In this document: positions 1 through 10,468 of the stretch, piece after piece
How the letters are laid out: every line of letters begins with the position of its first letter
How positions within the stretch are numbered: position 1 is the stretch's first letter
Assembly: GCA_905221605.1 (NCBI GenBank)
Contig: CAJNDS010002302.1
Location: 51,001 to 115,000, forward strand
Direction: 5' to 3'
Source of the DNA: Symbiodinium natans
Taxonomy: Eukaryota > Sar > Dinophyceae > Suessiales > Symbiodiniaceae
Length of the DNA stretch: 64,000 nucleotides
Made by a program: the position numbers and the translations under genes
Notes under the pieces: generated by a model
What the model was told of the DNA's origin: nothing
What the model saw: only the letters and a program-made list of their open reading frames with translations
The model's database searches: none

Positions 1-360
1 CCCCAAACAAAAGAAAAAGACTTTGGTGAATTCAGGGTTTCAGGGCGCAGGGTTCTAGGGTGTAGGGGCGAGGGTTTGAGGTTTTACGAGTTAGATAGAA
101 GGTTTTGTTTGGACTGCCAATCTTACAACCCTAATAAGCACCCTAAACCCTGCTGTAAACATAGAGTCCTTGCAAACCCTCTTAACCCTAAGCCGTAGAC
201 CCTAAACAACACCACCCTACACGTGTGTAAGACACTAGCCTCCCCAATCCCGAAGCCCTCAACCCTAAACTCTGGCCCTAAAGCCTACATGCCTTGAACC
301 ACTGAACCATAAACCCTGCACTGCACTCTGTAGCTACTATGACCCCCACACACTACCAGG

Positions 361-450
361 ATGCATCGTCGGGCCTTAGTGAGAAAAAACGATCTGAAAG
401 CCAAACCTGCAGCCTTCGGAACTCCTTCCGGTCTAGGGTTTAGGGTTTAG
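361..450 (+). CDS. possible short exon, unrecognised
   Basis: An ATG opens 29 codons that begin MHRRALVRKNDLKAK. The stop TAG is supplied by the first GGGTTTAGGG units that follow. No family is recognised. The non-repeat part ends exactly where the telomere-type repeat begins, so the true exon end may lie inside the repeat. Confidence 0.25.
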   Translation: MHRRALVRKNDLKAKPAAFGTPSGLGFRV

Positions 451-515
451 GGTTTAGGGTTCTAAAGCCTACACCCCAAACCCGACACCCATAGTAGGTT
501 TCATAAGGAAATCAA

Positions 516-621
516 CATGCAGATCAGCGTCCGTCGGTGGCGGATACAAGATCTTCAGGGACTGAAAATCGCTGTTGCGGAACCTCGACTTCTTCGAAAT
601 AAATGGATTTATGAGGTTTAG
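516..621. CDS. exon-like island, strand unresolved
   Basis: This island is open on both strands. The plus frame starts MQISVRRWRIQDLQG. The minus frame reads SIYFEEVEVPQQRFS, continues to EDLVSATDGR and stops at TGA. The minus reading looks more protein-like to me, but neither matches a family I recognise. Confidence 0.25.
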
Positions 622-1247
622 GGTTAAGGTTTGGGGTTTAGGTTTTAGAGTTTAGGGCCACTAGACATGACCGACTACATGTCACCTGGCCAGCGACTTG
701 TTGAGGATTTAGGTCTCAGGGCTCTACCTACGATCAATGTGTCCCCCCACCGCGCCCGCACCCCCGCCCCCAAGCTACAGAGAAGTCCGCAGGGTAAGCT
801 GATGTAGTCTGGAGAAAGAAGCTCAAGGTACACAACCGCACTATCCTTAAGCATGTCTGCTTTTCAAAATTTCGCATACAGAGGCAATCGCGAGCTGAGT
901 TCAAACTTGCTTCCTCTTTGCAACGGCACGGCTTCACTGTGCAGATCCCCTAGGTCATTTTTACAACGCCCTGCTTCATTGATCGAACGACGCAAGTCCG
1001 ACCGAACCCCACAATTTCCAAACCCCTAAGCACCCCTCCCCCCCAACAAAAAAAACTCGGCTGCTGGCCTGATAGGCAGGTCCGGCGTGAAGTATCCAGC
1101 CTCAGTGACAACAGGTGTTGATAGACAGGCACAGAAATAGTAGGTCCAGAAATCATTTAACAACTAATTACATCGCCACTCTTCATTCTTTATCCTTAAA
1201 CCTAAACACTAAACCCTAAACCCTAAACCCTAAAAACCCTGCCTCAG

Positions 1248-1301
1248 GTCCCAGCCTGGGCCCAGTGCTCCATCTGCGAGGTCTGGAAAGGTCCCTGCAT
1301 G
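1248..1301 (+). CDS. exon with the start of a CW-type zinc finger
   Basis: An 18-codon open island after a CCTCAG acceptor reads VPAWAQCSICEVWKGPCM. The spacing W-x-Q-C-x2-C-x2-W-K is exactly the N-terminal half of the CW zinc finger, a histone-tail-binding domain of chromatin proteins (family knowledge). A possible GT donor follows ATG. The remaining two zinc ligands would be in another exon that I could not find. Confidence 0.5.
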
Positions 1302-1333
1302 GTTGGGGCGACTGGGGGGGGGTTCCGGGTTTC

Positions 1334-1614
1334 GGGTTTCGGGTTTAGGGTTGGGGTTTAGGGTTTGGGTTTAGGGTTTAGGGTTTAGGGTTTAGGGTTT
1401 AGGGTTTAGGGTTTAGGGTTTAGGGTTTAGGGTTTAGGGTTTAGGGTTTAGGGTTTAGGGTTTAGGGTTTAGGGTTTAGGGTTTAGGGTTTAGGGTTTAG
1501 GGTATTAGGGTTTAGGGTTTAGGGTTTAGGGTTTAGGGTTTAGGGTTTAGGGTTTAGGGTTTAGGGTTTAGGGTTTAGGGTTCAGGGTATAGGGTAGAGG
1601 GTATAGGGTTTAGG
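1334..1614 (+). repeat. telomere-type TTTAGGG array
   Basis: Over thirty units of TTTAGGG run almost without error, with a single ATTAGGG and a degenerate right end. The array sits inside the window between exon-like islands, so it is interstitial and not a chromosome end. Confidence 0.97.
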
Positions 1615-1962
1615 GTCTGAAGTTTGCTGCGAGTTTTTGTTGGGCCTCTCGGGTGCGAGAACCTACAAACCCTCTACACCTCTAGAACTCCAGAAAACTC
1701 GAAAACCTTGTAGAAGCCTAGAACTCTAGAACATCAGAATCCTAAACCTCAACCCTCGACCCCTTCAGGCGCCGTAAGCCCCACAAGGCTAAACCCAAAA
1801 CCCTAAACCCTAAACCCCTAAAACCCTAAACCCCTTTCCCCCTAAAGCCCTAAAGCCCTAAACCCCTGGCCCTGAACCCTAAACCCTAAACCCTAAACCC
1901 TAAACCCCAAACCCCTAAACCCTAAACCCCCAAACGTCATTCCCGGGGCTACCGCCGCGCGC

Positions 1963-2025
1963 CTGGGTCTTGCCCGTGGGATCTTTGTAGTACCAACACC
2001 GGTCTTTGTTGAAGGCTTCCCGGTC
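1963..2025 (-). CDS. exon with a GYF-domain core
   Basis: Twenty-one codons on the minus strand lie between a CTACGCAG acceptor and a CAG|GC donor. They contain RCWYYKDPTGKTQ, which matches the W-x-Y-x-D-x2-G-x2-Q core of GYF domains; these bind proline-rich peptides, often in splicing or translation factors. The expected next residues (GPF) would start the following exon, which fits the splice site. The GC donor agrees with the introner introns elsewhere in the window. Confidence 0.5.
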
Positions 2026-2837
2026 CTGCGTAGGGCTTAGGGTTTAGGGTTTAGGGTTTCGGGGTTGGGGTTTGGGGTTTAGGGTTCGGGGTTTAGGGTT
2101 TGGGGTTAATGTTTACGGTTTAGGGTTTGGGTTTTGGGGTTTGGGGTTTTGGGTTTGGGGTTCAGGGTTTAGCGTCCGACGACTTACAGCTCGGGGGACA
2201 CATCTCCGTGTATCGGCTCTTCGTTATGGTTCACGCAGAGTTCAGGGTTTAGGGTTTAGGTAGCAGACTGATTGGAGAGTCATAACTGGGAGAGTTTGGG
2301 GTTCGCGGCATGTAGGCTTTAGGGGATCTAACGACCCGGTTGCACGCCCTTGAAGTACCCAGCAACCCCTCCCCCCCACTTGCGGGAGGGATCTGAGTTA
2401 GGTTCCCTGTCTTGGGGTCACTACCCTGCTTTGGGGTAGACCCTGGAAAAAAAGTATATGCTTCTTAGGTATAAGTAGGTATAATAGGAACCCACAACCA
2501 AAATAAGTATTAAAGTATAGTACTCCAAAGCCCAGTCTAGGAAAGTGCCTTCCTTCTGTTTCGCACGTGGGGGCCTCTGCCAAGCGCGCAGCCTCCAGGC
2601 GCGGGTCAGGAACTGGCTCGGGCGCGGGCTCGCGCAGGAGCCTGCATCCAGAACCCGCCAGGGGCGTAGCCGTGTGAAACACTCTAAAAACACAACCCAA
2701 AACCCCCAAACCCCAAACCTTAAACCCCAAACCCTAAACCCTAAACCAAACCCGAAAACCCTAGACCCCAAACCCTATACCCTAAACCCTACAACCCTGA
2801 CGCCCGCAAAACACGCAACGCCAGAGCCAACTTTTGA

Positions 2838-2998
2838 CTAGGCTGCCCAGTAACCTAGGCTTAAAAAGGGTGCTCTTTTTTGCTTACAAGGGTTTAAACC
2901 CTAAACCTAAACCCTAACCCTAAACCCTAAACCCTAAACGTTTATAAGGGAACCTAAACCCCCCAAAAAGGGAATAAGGATACTACTGGGCATCCTAG
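2838..2998. mobile_element. TIR element (CTAGG family) filled by a telomere-type array
   Basis: The ends CTAGGCTGCCCAGTA and TACTGGGCATCCTAG form an inverted repeat. The sequence matches the element at 13254-13365 almost base for base, except that about 50 bp of CCCTAAA units (about 2890-2940) sit in its middle, before TTTATAAGGGAACC. I see no clear target duplication here. Confidence 0.85.
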
Positions 2999-4087
2999 CA
3001 GGGAAGCCCCGGGGCTGCCAAGGCCCCAGCCACTTAGGGCTCGGGCTTTGGAGTTTATATTTGGAGTTTAGGGTTTAGGGCTTAGGGTTTGGGGTTTAGG
3101 GTTGAGGGTTTAGGGCTTAGGGTTTAGGGCTTAGGGTTTCGGGTTTAGGGTTTAGGGTTTAGGGTTTAGGGTTTAGGGTACTTGGAAGTTCAAGTTACCG
3201 AAAACCAAAGTAAAACTGCCCACTTATAAGCCCCCCAAGCACCCTTGTGGGCCAATTGGGTGATACGTGTAGGAATATCAGGAACCAAGGATCAGGGTTT
3301 AGGGTTTAGGTTAGGCTGAATCGTTTCATCATGAAACCTAGGCAGGAACCAAGGAGGCCTCAGGGTTTAGGGTTTAGGGTTTATAGGGTCTAGGGTTTAG
3401 AGTTTAGGGTTCAGGGTTTAGGGTTCCAACACCCCTTTTTGGTTCCTAAACACTTTTTTCTATGGATGGAGAGATAGCTGCTTCTTGCAGCAGGTGAATA
3501 AAAAAGACACCACCAAGCGTTGGGGTTTAGAGTCTTCGGGTTCACGTTTTCGGGTTTAGGGCTTGGGGTCTTCGTGTTTGGGGCTTGTGGTCATAATCCC
3601 TACATCCTATGCCAGGATTTGCGGTGCTTAAGCCCGACACCCTGAAAAGTAAACGCTATGAACTCCTAAACCCTAAACCCTAAACCCGAAACCCTAAACT
3701 GAACCCTGAACCTTAACACAGCCATGACCCAACCCCAGGCTACAAGACCTACACATAAGCAAGCACCCCAGAACCCTTCACACACATTAGCCCCTGACCT
3801 CAGCCCGAATCCCTAAACCTTTGAACCCTAGAACCCCCAGACCCGAAACTCTGAAACCGCATAACCCTGCAACCCCAGACCGCGAATCCCTTAAACCTTG
3901 AATCCCTGAAACCCTTAAAACTAAATCCCAAACCAAAAACCCGAAATGCTAAACCGCGAAAAACCTAAACCACAAAACCTAAACCCTAAACCCCTAAACC
4001 CTAAACCCCAAACCCGAAACCCTAAACCCTAAGCCCCAAACCCTAAACCCCAAACCCTAAACCCCAAACCCTAAACCCTAACCCCCC

Positions 4088-4227
4088 CCCCCCCCCCGCT
4101 CTCCCCCCTGGGGCCCCGGACATCTCCTCTGGGCGCGCTCTCAGCGGCGTGATCGGCGTGGGAGCAGCAGTCCCTGGGAGTAGCTCGGAAGCCTCCCAGA
4201 AGCGAGACCCAACTCTCGGATCTCCCA
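4088..4227 (-). CDS. exon-like island, unrecognised
   Basis: The GC-rich unique island between a poly-C run and a microsatellite is open on the minus strand and contains GSRFWEASELLPG and PITPLRARPEEMSG. No domain is recognised. Confidence 0.3.
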
Positions 4228-4459
4228 AATACACATATACATACATACATACATATATGTTTACATTTATATGTAAATACTTATATATTGATGTATTTAT
4301 ATATTTTTGTATTTATATTTTCATATATTTACATATTTTATACATTTATGTATTTATATATTTGAAAAGTTGTATTGACATGTATATATTTATATTTTCG
4401 ATTTATACTTATATGTATAGAGAGTGTGCAAAATATGCACATAGTGAGTATAGTGTGTG

Positions 4460-4490
<31 letters not shown>

Positions 4491-4547
4491 AAATAAATAA
4501 ATAAATATATATATATATATATATGTATGTATATGTCTATGGATGTA

Positions 4548-4582
<35 letters not shown>

Positions 4583-4740
4583 ATGTCTGTATGTATGTAT
4601 GTATGTATGTATGTATGTATGTATGTATGTATGTATGTATGTATGTATGTACACACACACACATATATATATATATGTATGCATATACACATGCTTTTAG
4701 ACCCTTAGATGTATGTATATATACATAGAGAGAGAGGACT
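4205..4740. repeat. compound microsatellite (AT-rich, AAAT, GTCT, GTAT, AC, AT)
   Basis: About 500 bp of AT-rich sequence passes into perfect runs of AAAT, TA, GTCT (about 4550-4580), GTAT (about 4585-4650), AC and TA. The open frames across it are products of period-4 repeats and are not genes. Confidence 0.95.
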
Positions 4741-5686
4741 TGCGGCTAGTTTCCTGTTTTTCGGGTGGTCTTGTTCTTCTGCTTTTCTCCGGGAGGGGGG
4801 CGGAGGGGGAGGGGCTTACGTGGGTTTGGACGATTGAAGGCGTTAGGATGAATGGTTTCGGTCTCTTGATGGCACCCTAAACCAGCTCGACCCCCCACAG
4901 TTGTGCAAAAAAACGCCCAGTGTCTGGGTGGCCTTGAGGGGTTTAGGGGAGTTTAGGAGGTTTAAGGGGGTTTAGGGGTTTAAGGGGGTTTTACCGTGTT
5001 TCACGGTCTTAAGGTTTAGGGGTTGAGGGGGTTCAGGGATTTAGGGGGGTTTAGGGTTTAGGGATTTAGGGATTACGGCTTGGATGGTGTTTAGGATTCC
5101 GGGCTGTGCAGGCTATCAACAGTACACTTTGAAGTACACTTCCCAGAAGCAAGAACAGACATGACTTCGTGAATCCCCTGTGCCCTACACCCTCCCCCGG
5201 GTTGCTAGGCCTTGGGATTTTGGATTTAGGATTTTGGATTCAGGGGTTTAGGGTTTAGGGGGTAGAAATCGAGAAACCAGACGCCAAACAAGGTTTTGGG
5301 TTCTGGGTTCCTGAACCCTAAGCCCTAAGCCCTAAACCCTAAACCCTAAACCCTAAACCCTAAACCCTAAACCCTAAACCCTAAACCCTAAACCCTGAAC
5401 CCCAAACCCAGAGTCGCCAACCACCTGAGGCGCAGCCTGACGTGGCGGAGGCGCTGTGACGCGACCGGGCTGCAAGGCCTTGGGATTTGGGGTTCAGGGC
5501 TTAGGATTTAGGGCTTAGGGTTTAGGATTTAGGGTTAGGGATTAGGGGTTTAGGGGTTAGGCTTTAGGGTTTAGGGTTTAGGACTTAAGGTTCAAGGTTT
5601 AGGGGCTAAGGGGCAATTTACTAAGTACCCTGCCTTGACCCTAAATCTTAAACCCTAAACCCTGAGCTTCCAAGTAGAAGCTGCAG

Positions 5687-5785
5687 GAGGGTCAGGAGGA
5701 CTTTGATGGGATCCCAAGGGCTCCACGATGGCTTTCCAAGGGAAGATTTCGTAGCACATCTTCGGATCCCGAATATACGAAACAG
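5687..5785 (+). CDS. exon-like island, 33 codons
   Basis: After a CTGCAG acceptor the frame reads EGQEDFDGIPRAPRW and then LSKGRFRSTSSDPEY, ending CAG before GC. The length is a multiple of three. No family is recognised. Confidence 0.45.
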
Positions 5786-6280
5786 GCCTAGGGTTTTTAG
5801 GATTTAGGGTCGAGTTTAGGGTTTAGGCTTTAGGGGTTTAGGGTTCAGGGTTTAGGGTTTAGGTCTAACGATCGGATGTCGCGTAGGGGTTTGGGGTATT
5901 GGGTTAGGGGCTTCGGGGAGGTAAAGCTTCCAAAGGAATAGCGTTAGTCAGACATACATTTCTTTTCTTCTATGGGATGGATTGAAAATTCTTCCTAAAC
6001 CCTAAGCCCTAAACCCTGAAATGCTTTATACTTGAACACTCTTGGCTGTCTCTCACCGAAGAGCATCCGTCCACGCAGTGGAAGAAGGCACAGCGCACGC
6101 CACACGGAGACTGCACACACGACTGGCATCAGGATATGCTCTGAAACCAGTTGCTAAAGATCGCGTCTGAGAAAGCGCTCAAGAAATTCAAGAGATCTGT
6201 CATTTCAACTGGACGAAGACCTTGAACTGACTTGTGCAGCTCTTGTCATCACAGGTCCATGGGTCCGCTCAGCGATGACA

Positions 6281-6890
6281 CTATTGAATTGCACAGTTCG
6301 TTTTCTTTCGCTGAATCAGGTCATCACTTGACGTATTCTGCCTTGTAGCCTCTGCACTCAAGCGACCAAACACTGTCTGAAAGACTTCTTCACCAGTTTC
6401 AGCAGCATCAACAAGAGCCGTGGGATCGGAGATGCCAACTATCTCACAAGCTGCATGAAAGTCCAGCAATGTTTTAATTACCCTCCATACTGCATTTTGT
6501 CCGGAGTGCAAAAACCTTTTCGCATCTGCGGGTAATGACAGGGTCCTCGCGAATGGATACTGTTGGCAAGGAGCTACTACCGGCTGAAGTAGGCTGGCTG
6601 CGGTTGGCGGCATGGAGAAAACGACAAGCCGCGCCATACCTGCACCTGCCACGCAACCAAAACCTGCAAGGCTTCGAACTAGTTCTACTGCGACTCCGAG
6701 GACGAGCTTGACTGCGCGGCCTCTCACCTCTAGAACCTTCACGATGGCATCCTTCGTCCCCATCGGGGCCGGGATCGTTGTACATTTCGTCCCAATCAGG
6801 GCCAGGATCGTTGTACATTTCACAAGCCAAAGCAAAGTCTGTGATGCCGTGATCAGAAGCAAACTCCGCGACGTCTGCACCATACCCCAT
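6281..6890 (-). CDS. CCCH-type zinc-finger protein, two exons
   Basis: From an ATG at 6890, exon 1 (6581-6890) encodes an acidic segment with two copies of EMYNDPGPD, then an Arg/Ser-rich stretch, then C-x7-C-x5-C-x3-H (CRFWLRGRCRYGAACRFLH), a CCCH finger as found in RNA-binding proteins. A 55-nt candidate intron (6526-6580, GT...AG) joins in frame to exon 2 (6281-6525), which encodes a helical-looking C-terminus and stops at TAG. The product would be 184 residues. Without this intron the zinc-finger frame stops early at 6474 and the C-terminal frame has no finger. The reading frame is also open a little upstream of the ATG. RNA binding is inferred from the finger alone. Confidence 0.7.
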
Positions 6891-6962
6891 GGCGCCAGCC
6901 CCTGCCGGGAGTTTGGCACGAGGAGCGAGGTTGAGAAGAGCCTTCAGTCAGCCAGGTTGCTG

Positions 6963-6976
6963 CTTGAGCCAACAAT
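6963..6976 (-). promoter_or_regulatory. relict dinoflagellate spliced-leader 3' end
   Basis: On the minus strand the sequence ATTGTTGGCTCAAG lies about 75 bp upstream of the ATG of the zinc-finger gene. It matches the last 13 bases of the dinoflagellate spliced leader (ATTTTGGCTCAAG, from known biology) with one inserted G. Such relicts remain when a trans-spliced mRNA is reverse-transcribed back into the genome. A chance match of this length near one ATG is possible but unlikely. Confidence 0.5.
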
Positions 6977-7249
6977 CAATCGCACGAAGTTCCCAGCTAT
7001 CAGGCTGTCAACCTTCGATCAATCGAACTTACCCTGAACCCTTCACTTCACAGACATGAAAGCCCTCGAAACCGTAAACGCTTAGCCTGAAGCCCTCAAA
7101 AGCCCTGAGCCCTTAAAAGCTGCAAGCCCTATAAAGAACCCTTACACCCTTCAACCCAAGACCCCAACAAAAACCTGACACCCTAAGCACTAAGCCCTTA
7201 AACCCTTAAAGCCTTAAACCCTGAATCCCTCACACCCTATAGGGCACTA

Positions 7250-7359
7250 TAAACCCTAAACCCTAAACCCTAAACCCTAACCCCTAAACCCTAAACCCTA
7301 AACCCTAAACCCTAAACCCTAAACCCTAAACCCTAAACCCTAAACCCTAAACCCTAAAC
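7250..7359 (-). repeat. telomere-type CCCTAAA array
   Basis: About fifteen near-perfect CCCTAAA units. A GC-rich island follows, and an array in the opposite orientation starts at 7494, so the two arrays point towards each other. Confidence 0.97.
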
Positions 7360-7367
7360 GAAATCGG

Positions 7368-7463
7368 AGGCCCTCGCGCCAGGGGCCGGTGTGTTGGCCG
7401 GCGCGGTCCCCGGTGGCCCTGGTCCTGGGATCTCACCTGAGGGAGGGGCCGCAGAAAGCCATA
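7368..7463 (+). CDS. exon-like island between opposed arrays
   Basis: A GC-rich open frame contains EALAPGAGVLAGAVPGG, rich in Gly, Ala and Pro, as in a disordered linker. The evidence is only composition and an open frame. Confidence 0.3.
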
Positions 7464-7493
7464 AGGTAGGGCTCGTTGGGCTTGAGGTTGGGG

Positions 7494-7745
7494 TTTAGGG
7501 TTTAGGGTTTAGGGTTTAGGGTTTAGGGTTTAGGGTTTAGGGTTTAGGGTTTAGGGTTTAGGGTTTAGGGTTTAGGGTTTAGGGTTTAGGGTTTGGGGTT
7601 TAGGGTTTAGGGTTTGGTGTTTGTGGTTTGGGGTTTGGGGTTTAGGGTTTAGGGTTTAGGGTTTGGTGTTTGTGGTTTGGGGTTTGGGGGTTTGGGGGTT
7701 TGGGGTTTGGGGGTTTGGGGGTTTGGGGGTTTGGGGCTTTGGGGT
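7494..7745 (+). repeat. TTTAGGG array grading into GGGGTTT variants
   Basis: Perfect TTTAGGG units to about 7590 pass into TTTGGGG and then TTTGGGGG units. The drift in unit along one tract shows local copying of variants. The open frame over it (repeating GFGGLGVWG) is a repeat translation. Confidence 0.95.
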
Positions 7746-8063
7746 TTTGGCGGTTATAAAAAGCATTCGTTCCGAAGGAAGTATGACGGGATCCTCACTG
7801 CAAGCAAGGGCTTGAGGGTTTGGGGAAATTTTGGCTCTAGGGTTTTAGGTTTGGGGTTAAGTGTCTTAGCCTTAGAGACTGAGGTGTTTTTAAACCCTAA
7901 ACCCTAAACCCTAAACCCTAAACCCTAAACCCTAAACCCTAAACCCTAAACCCTAAACCCTAAACCCTAAACCCTACTTTAGGGTCTCTGAGTGTTGTTG
8001 TGGGTTTCGGGCTTTGGGACTCTGGGCCTTGGGGCTGAAGACATGTAGGGTTTGGGGGCTTTA

Positions 8064-8230
8064 CTTGGAGGTTCATGAAACGTAGTAATCCAATTATAAC
8101 TGTATACTTATAACCCAAGTATAACTGTATACTTATAACTGTATACTTATAACCCAACTATAACTGTATACTTATAACCCAAGTATAACCCTACTAGGGT
8201 ACTTGAGGGGCTTATAGGTGGGTTATAACT
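8064..8230. mobile_element. CTTGGAGGTTCA-family element, right end lost
   Basis: It begins CTTGGAGGTTCATGAAAC like the copies at 11035, 12038 and 33850. It then carries several tandem copies of a 20-bp unit containing ATAACTGTATACTTATA. The inverted right end (CCTCCAAG) is not present. Confidence 0.6.
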
Positions 8231-8492
8231 GCACGTTTGTCATTTTGCTGTTTCTGGACTCGCCTCGTTTCCAAAAAAGACGTCCGGTCAGAGCGAAACG
8301 CGTTTCAAAAGGTTTAGGAACTTAGGGTCTAAGGCTTAGGGGTTGGGATCTCAGAAAGAGATTTTGGAATAAGGTTCAGGTGTACGCAATAAGAAATTAG
8401 GGGGTCGCGGTAGGACTGGGCGCACTTTGAGCACAAGGCTTGAAGCTGTACATGGGGCTTGAGTGGTGCGGGTCGAGCAGCTTGCTGTGGAA

Positions 8493-8595
8493 CCCTAAAC
8501 CCTAAACCCTAAACCCTAAACCCTAAACCCTAAACCCTAAACCCTAAACCCTAAACCCTAAACCCTGAACCCTGAACCCTAAACCCTAAACCCTA
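8493..8595 (-). repeat. telomere-type CCCTAAA array
   Basis: About fourteen units, with CCCTGAA variants near the right end. Confidence 0.97.
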
Positions 8596-8597
8596 TG

Positions 8598-8703
8598 TGG
8601 GCGTACGAGAGTTGCTTTTGTATGGTGTTTGCCGAATGCCACCCCTTGAAGTTCTCGAGCTGTCTGCCAGGGCTGCCAGGGGCAAAGGGTACCCCCTTAA
8701 GAA
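8598..8703 (-). CDS. exon-like island, unrecognised
   Basis: On the minus strand the frame includes PFAPGSPGRQLENFKGW and continues to NTIQKQLSYAHI. The plus strand also opens with an ATG (MWAYESCFCMVF). The minus reading agrees with the next island at 8763, also minus, from which it is separated by a telomere-type tract. Confidence 0.4.
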
Positions 8704-8762
8704 GAGGTTTAGAGTTTAGGGTTTAGGGTTTAGGGTTTAGGGCTTTAGGGTTTCAAGGGCTT

Positions 8763-8883
8763 AGGGTAAAACAATGCCGAGATACAGCTCAGGGATTGAC
8801 GGGGGTCTTGGAGGACTGGCTGTGCCCACTTCCATACCGCATTGTCACATAGAGACCCTCCCAGCGCTCGTAAGATAGGTCTC
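8763..8883 (-). CDS. exon-like island, unrecognised
   Basis: The minus frame reads RPILRALGGSLCDNAV followed by WKWAQPVLQDPRQ. The upstream boundary is GTTTAG|G, so the acceptor may come from the adjacent GTTTAGG repeat unit. No family is recognised. Confidence 0.45.
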
Positions 8884-9229
8884 CAAGTCCTAAACTCCAA
8901 ACCCCAAACCCCAAACCCCAAAACCCCAAAACCCCAAAACCCCAAACCCCAAATCTACACCAGCCACGTTGTCAACGTTTCGGCAGCCAAAGGTTCACGT
9001 TGGTGTAAACCCAAAACGACACAGCTGACTCTTGAACCTGAAACGGGGGTTTCCGAAAATAGGGTTAAGAGCTTAGGGTTTCAATGCATTCTTCTGCGGG
9101 GCATCTTTTGAAGGTTACCCCCACCCCCTCCCCCCACCCCCCCCAATCCTGAAACCTTGGCTCGTCCCTTGGGGCAGGGTTCAAGGTTCGGGATTTCGAG
9201 CTTTGTCTAGGATTCAGGATGCACAGTTT

Positions 9230-9386
9230 CTATATTCCCCTTAGAACCTCAGCAAAAATGATATTTCTAATATCCTCTTGGGTTTTATATAATTTCTATA
9301 TTCCCCTTAGAACCTCAGCAAAAATGATATTTCTAATATGCTCTTGGGTTTTATATAAACAAAACAAAAAATAATTCCCAAGGGGG
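9230..9386. mobile_element. CTATAYTCCCC-family element with a duplicated arm
   Basis: This is a member of the family ending CTATACTCCCCTTAG and CCAAGGGGGATATAG. Here a 66-bp segment of the left arm is repeated in tandem almost exactly (starts at 9227 and 9293). The terminal GATATAG is missing from the right end. Confidence 0.85.
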
Positions 9387-9388
9387 CT

Positions 9389-9447
9389 TTCGAGGTGACC
9401 AAGCTGCCTCCCAGCATGTCGCGCGTGATGGTCTGCGGGGTTTGCGC
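9389..9447 (-). CDS. exon-like island beside a TIR element
   Basis: After a TGTGCCAG acceptor the minus frame reads AQTPQTITRDMLGGSLVTS and ends against the element at 9230-9386. No family is recognised. Confidence 0.4.
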
Positions 9448-10030
9448 CTGGCACAGGTGCCAAGGTCATCTGGGGTTTCGGGTTTAGGGTTTAGGGTTTA
9501 GGGTTTAGGGCTAACATCGAAGTACTTTTTTGGGTACGCTTGTGCAGGCTCATACGATAAGCATTGAACACGAATGCTATTCTGGAGCGCAGTTTGATTA
9601 TTGGGGTTTATCAGCTCACCCCCCCCCCCCCCGTAGTTAACCTGGTTTTAACCCAAGTAATCAATCGCTACCCATGAACATCATGAGTACGCATAACTAA
9701 CCGCCAATGCCACTCAACTTTAGGGTTTAGGGTTTAGGGTTTAGGGTTTCGGGGGCAAGCTGGTTCTGAGTTAGAAATCTGCAAAACGACTACCCTACGT
9801 ACCAGAACTCCCTCCTATGAACCACTTGATGCTCCGTGGGCACGCAGAAGGGTTGAGAACAAACAAGGTTATAACCGGTAGGACTGTAGTTCCCTATTTT
9901 TAGAACTATCCATGCACCTCTAAGTACACAACCCTAAGCCCCTCAAGCCGTCAACCCTGAACTTCAAGCCCCTATACAGACAAAACCCTCAATCCTCCTC
10001 AGAACCAGCGAGAAAAAAACCCGGGGGCAT

Positions 10031-10116
10031 CTAGGTGACCCGGCCGCAGCCGAAGGCAGCGCGGTGGCAAGGTTGACAGACGCCCTGCGATTCCCAAGAT
10101 GAGAGAAAGGGAGAGA

Positions 10117-10150
<34 letters not shown>

Positions 10151-10468
10151 CGGAGACAAAGACAGGGACAGGGACTTGACGGAGATGAGACAGAGATGAG
10201 AGAGAGAGAGCGAGGGATGAGAGCGAGAAAGAGAAAGATAAAAGGAGAGAGAGAAAGGGATACATATATATATATATATAGAGAGAGAGAGTACCTCCCC
10301 GCCCTGGAGAATCTCCCTCTGGAGGGTGATGGGCTCAAATTTCAAGTGGTTTTGGTGCATGTGAATGTCTAGTCTGTGAAGGCTTAAGATTTCCACATGC
10401 AGAGCGTGAGCGTTTGACATGCCTCCAGATGTATCATCTTGGCTCGAGCCAAGTGCATTAGGAGTCAT
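10031..10468 (-). CDS. small unrecognised gene with a GA/CT microsatellite intron
   Basis: Exon 1 (10295-10468) starts at ATG and encodes 58 residues, including HALHVEILSLHRLDIHMHQN. The donor is GAG|GTACTC. A 210-nt intron made almost wholly of CT and TA repeats on the sense strand ends at CGCAG. Exon 2 (10031-10084) adds 17 residues with GVCQPCHRAAFGCG and stops at TAG. The intron length is a multiple of three and it has no stop, so retention would give one 145-residue frame with a low-complexity Ser/Leu core. On the plus strand 10034-10101 also has a short open frame, which weakens exon 2. Confidence 0.5.
10085..10294. repeat. GA/CT microsatellite with a TA run
   Basis: Imperfect GA, GAGACA and TA dinucleotide runs. 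Read on the minus strand this is one long pyrimidine tract ending in AG, which suits a 3' splice region. Confidence 0.9.

Noticed and set aside
2072-2263. Open frames with repeated GFRVWGLGFGV-type peptides, here and at many other places
   Set aside because: They are translations of TTTAGGG and TTTGGGG tracts, whose 7-base period cycles through all frames without frequent stops.
4338-4728. Six overlapping frames with runs of YIHT or MYVC
   Set aside because: They are translations of the GTAT and GTCT microsatellite.
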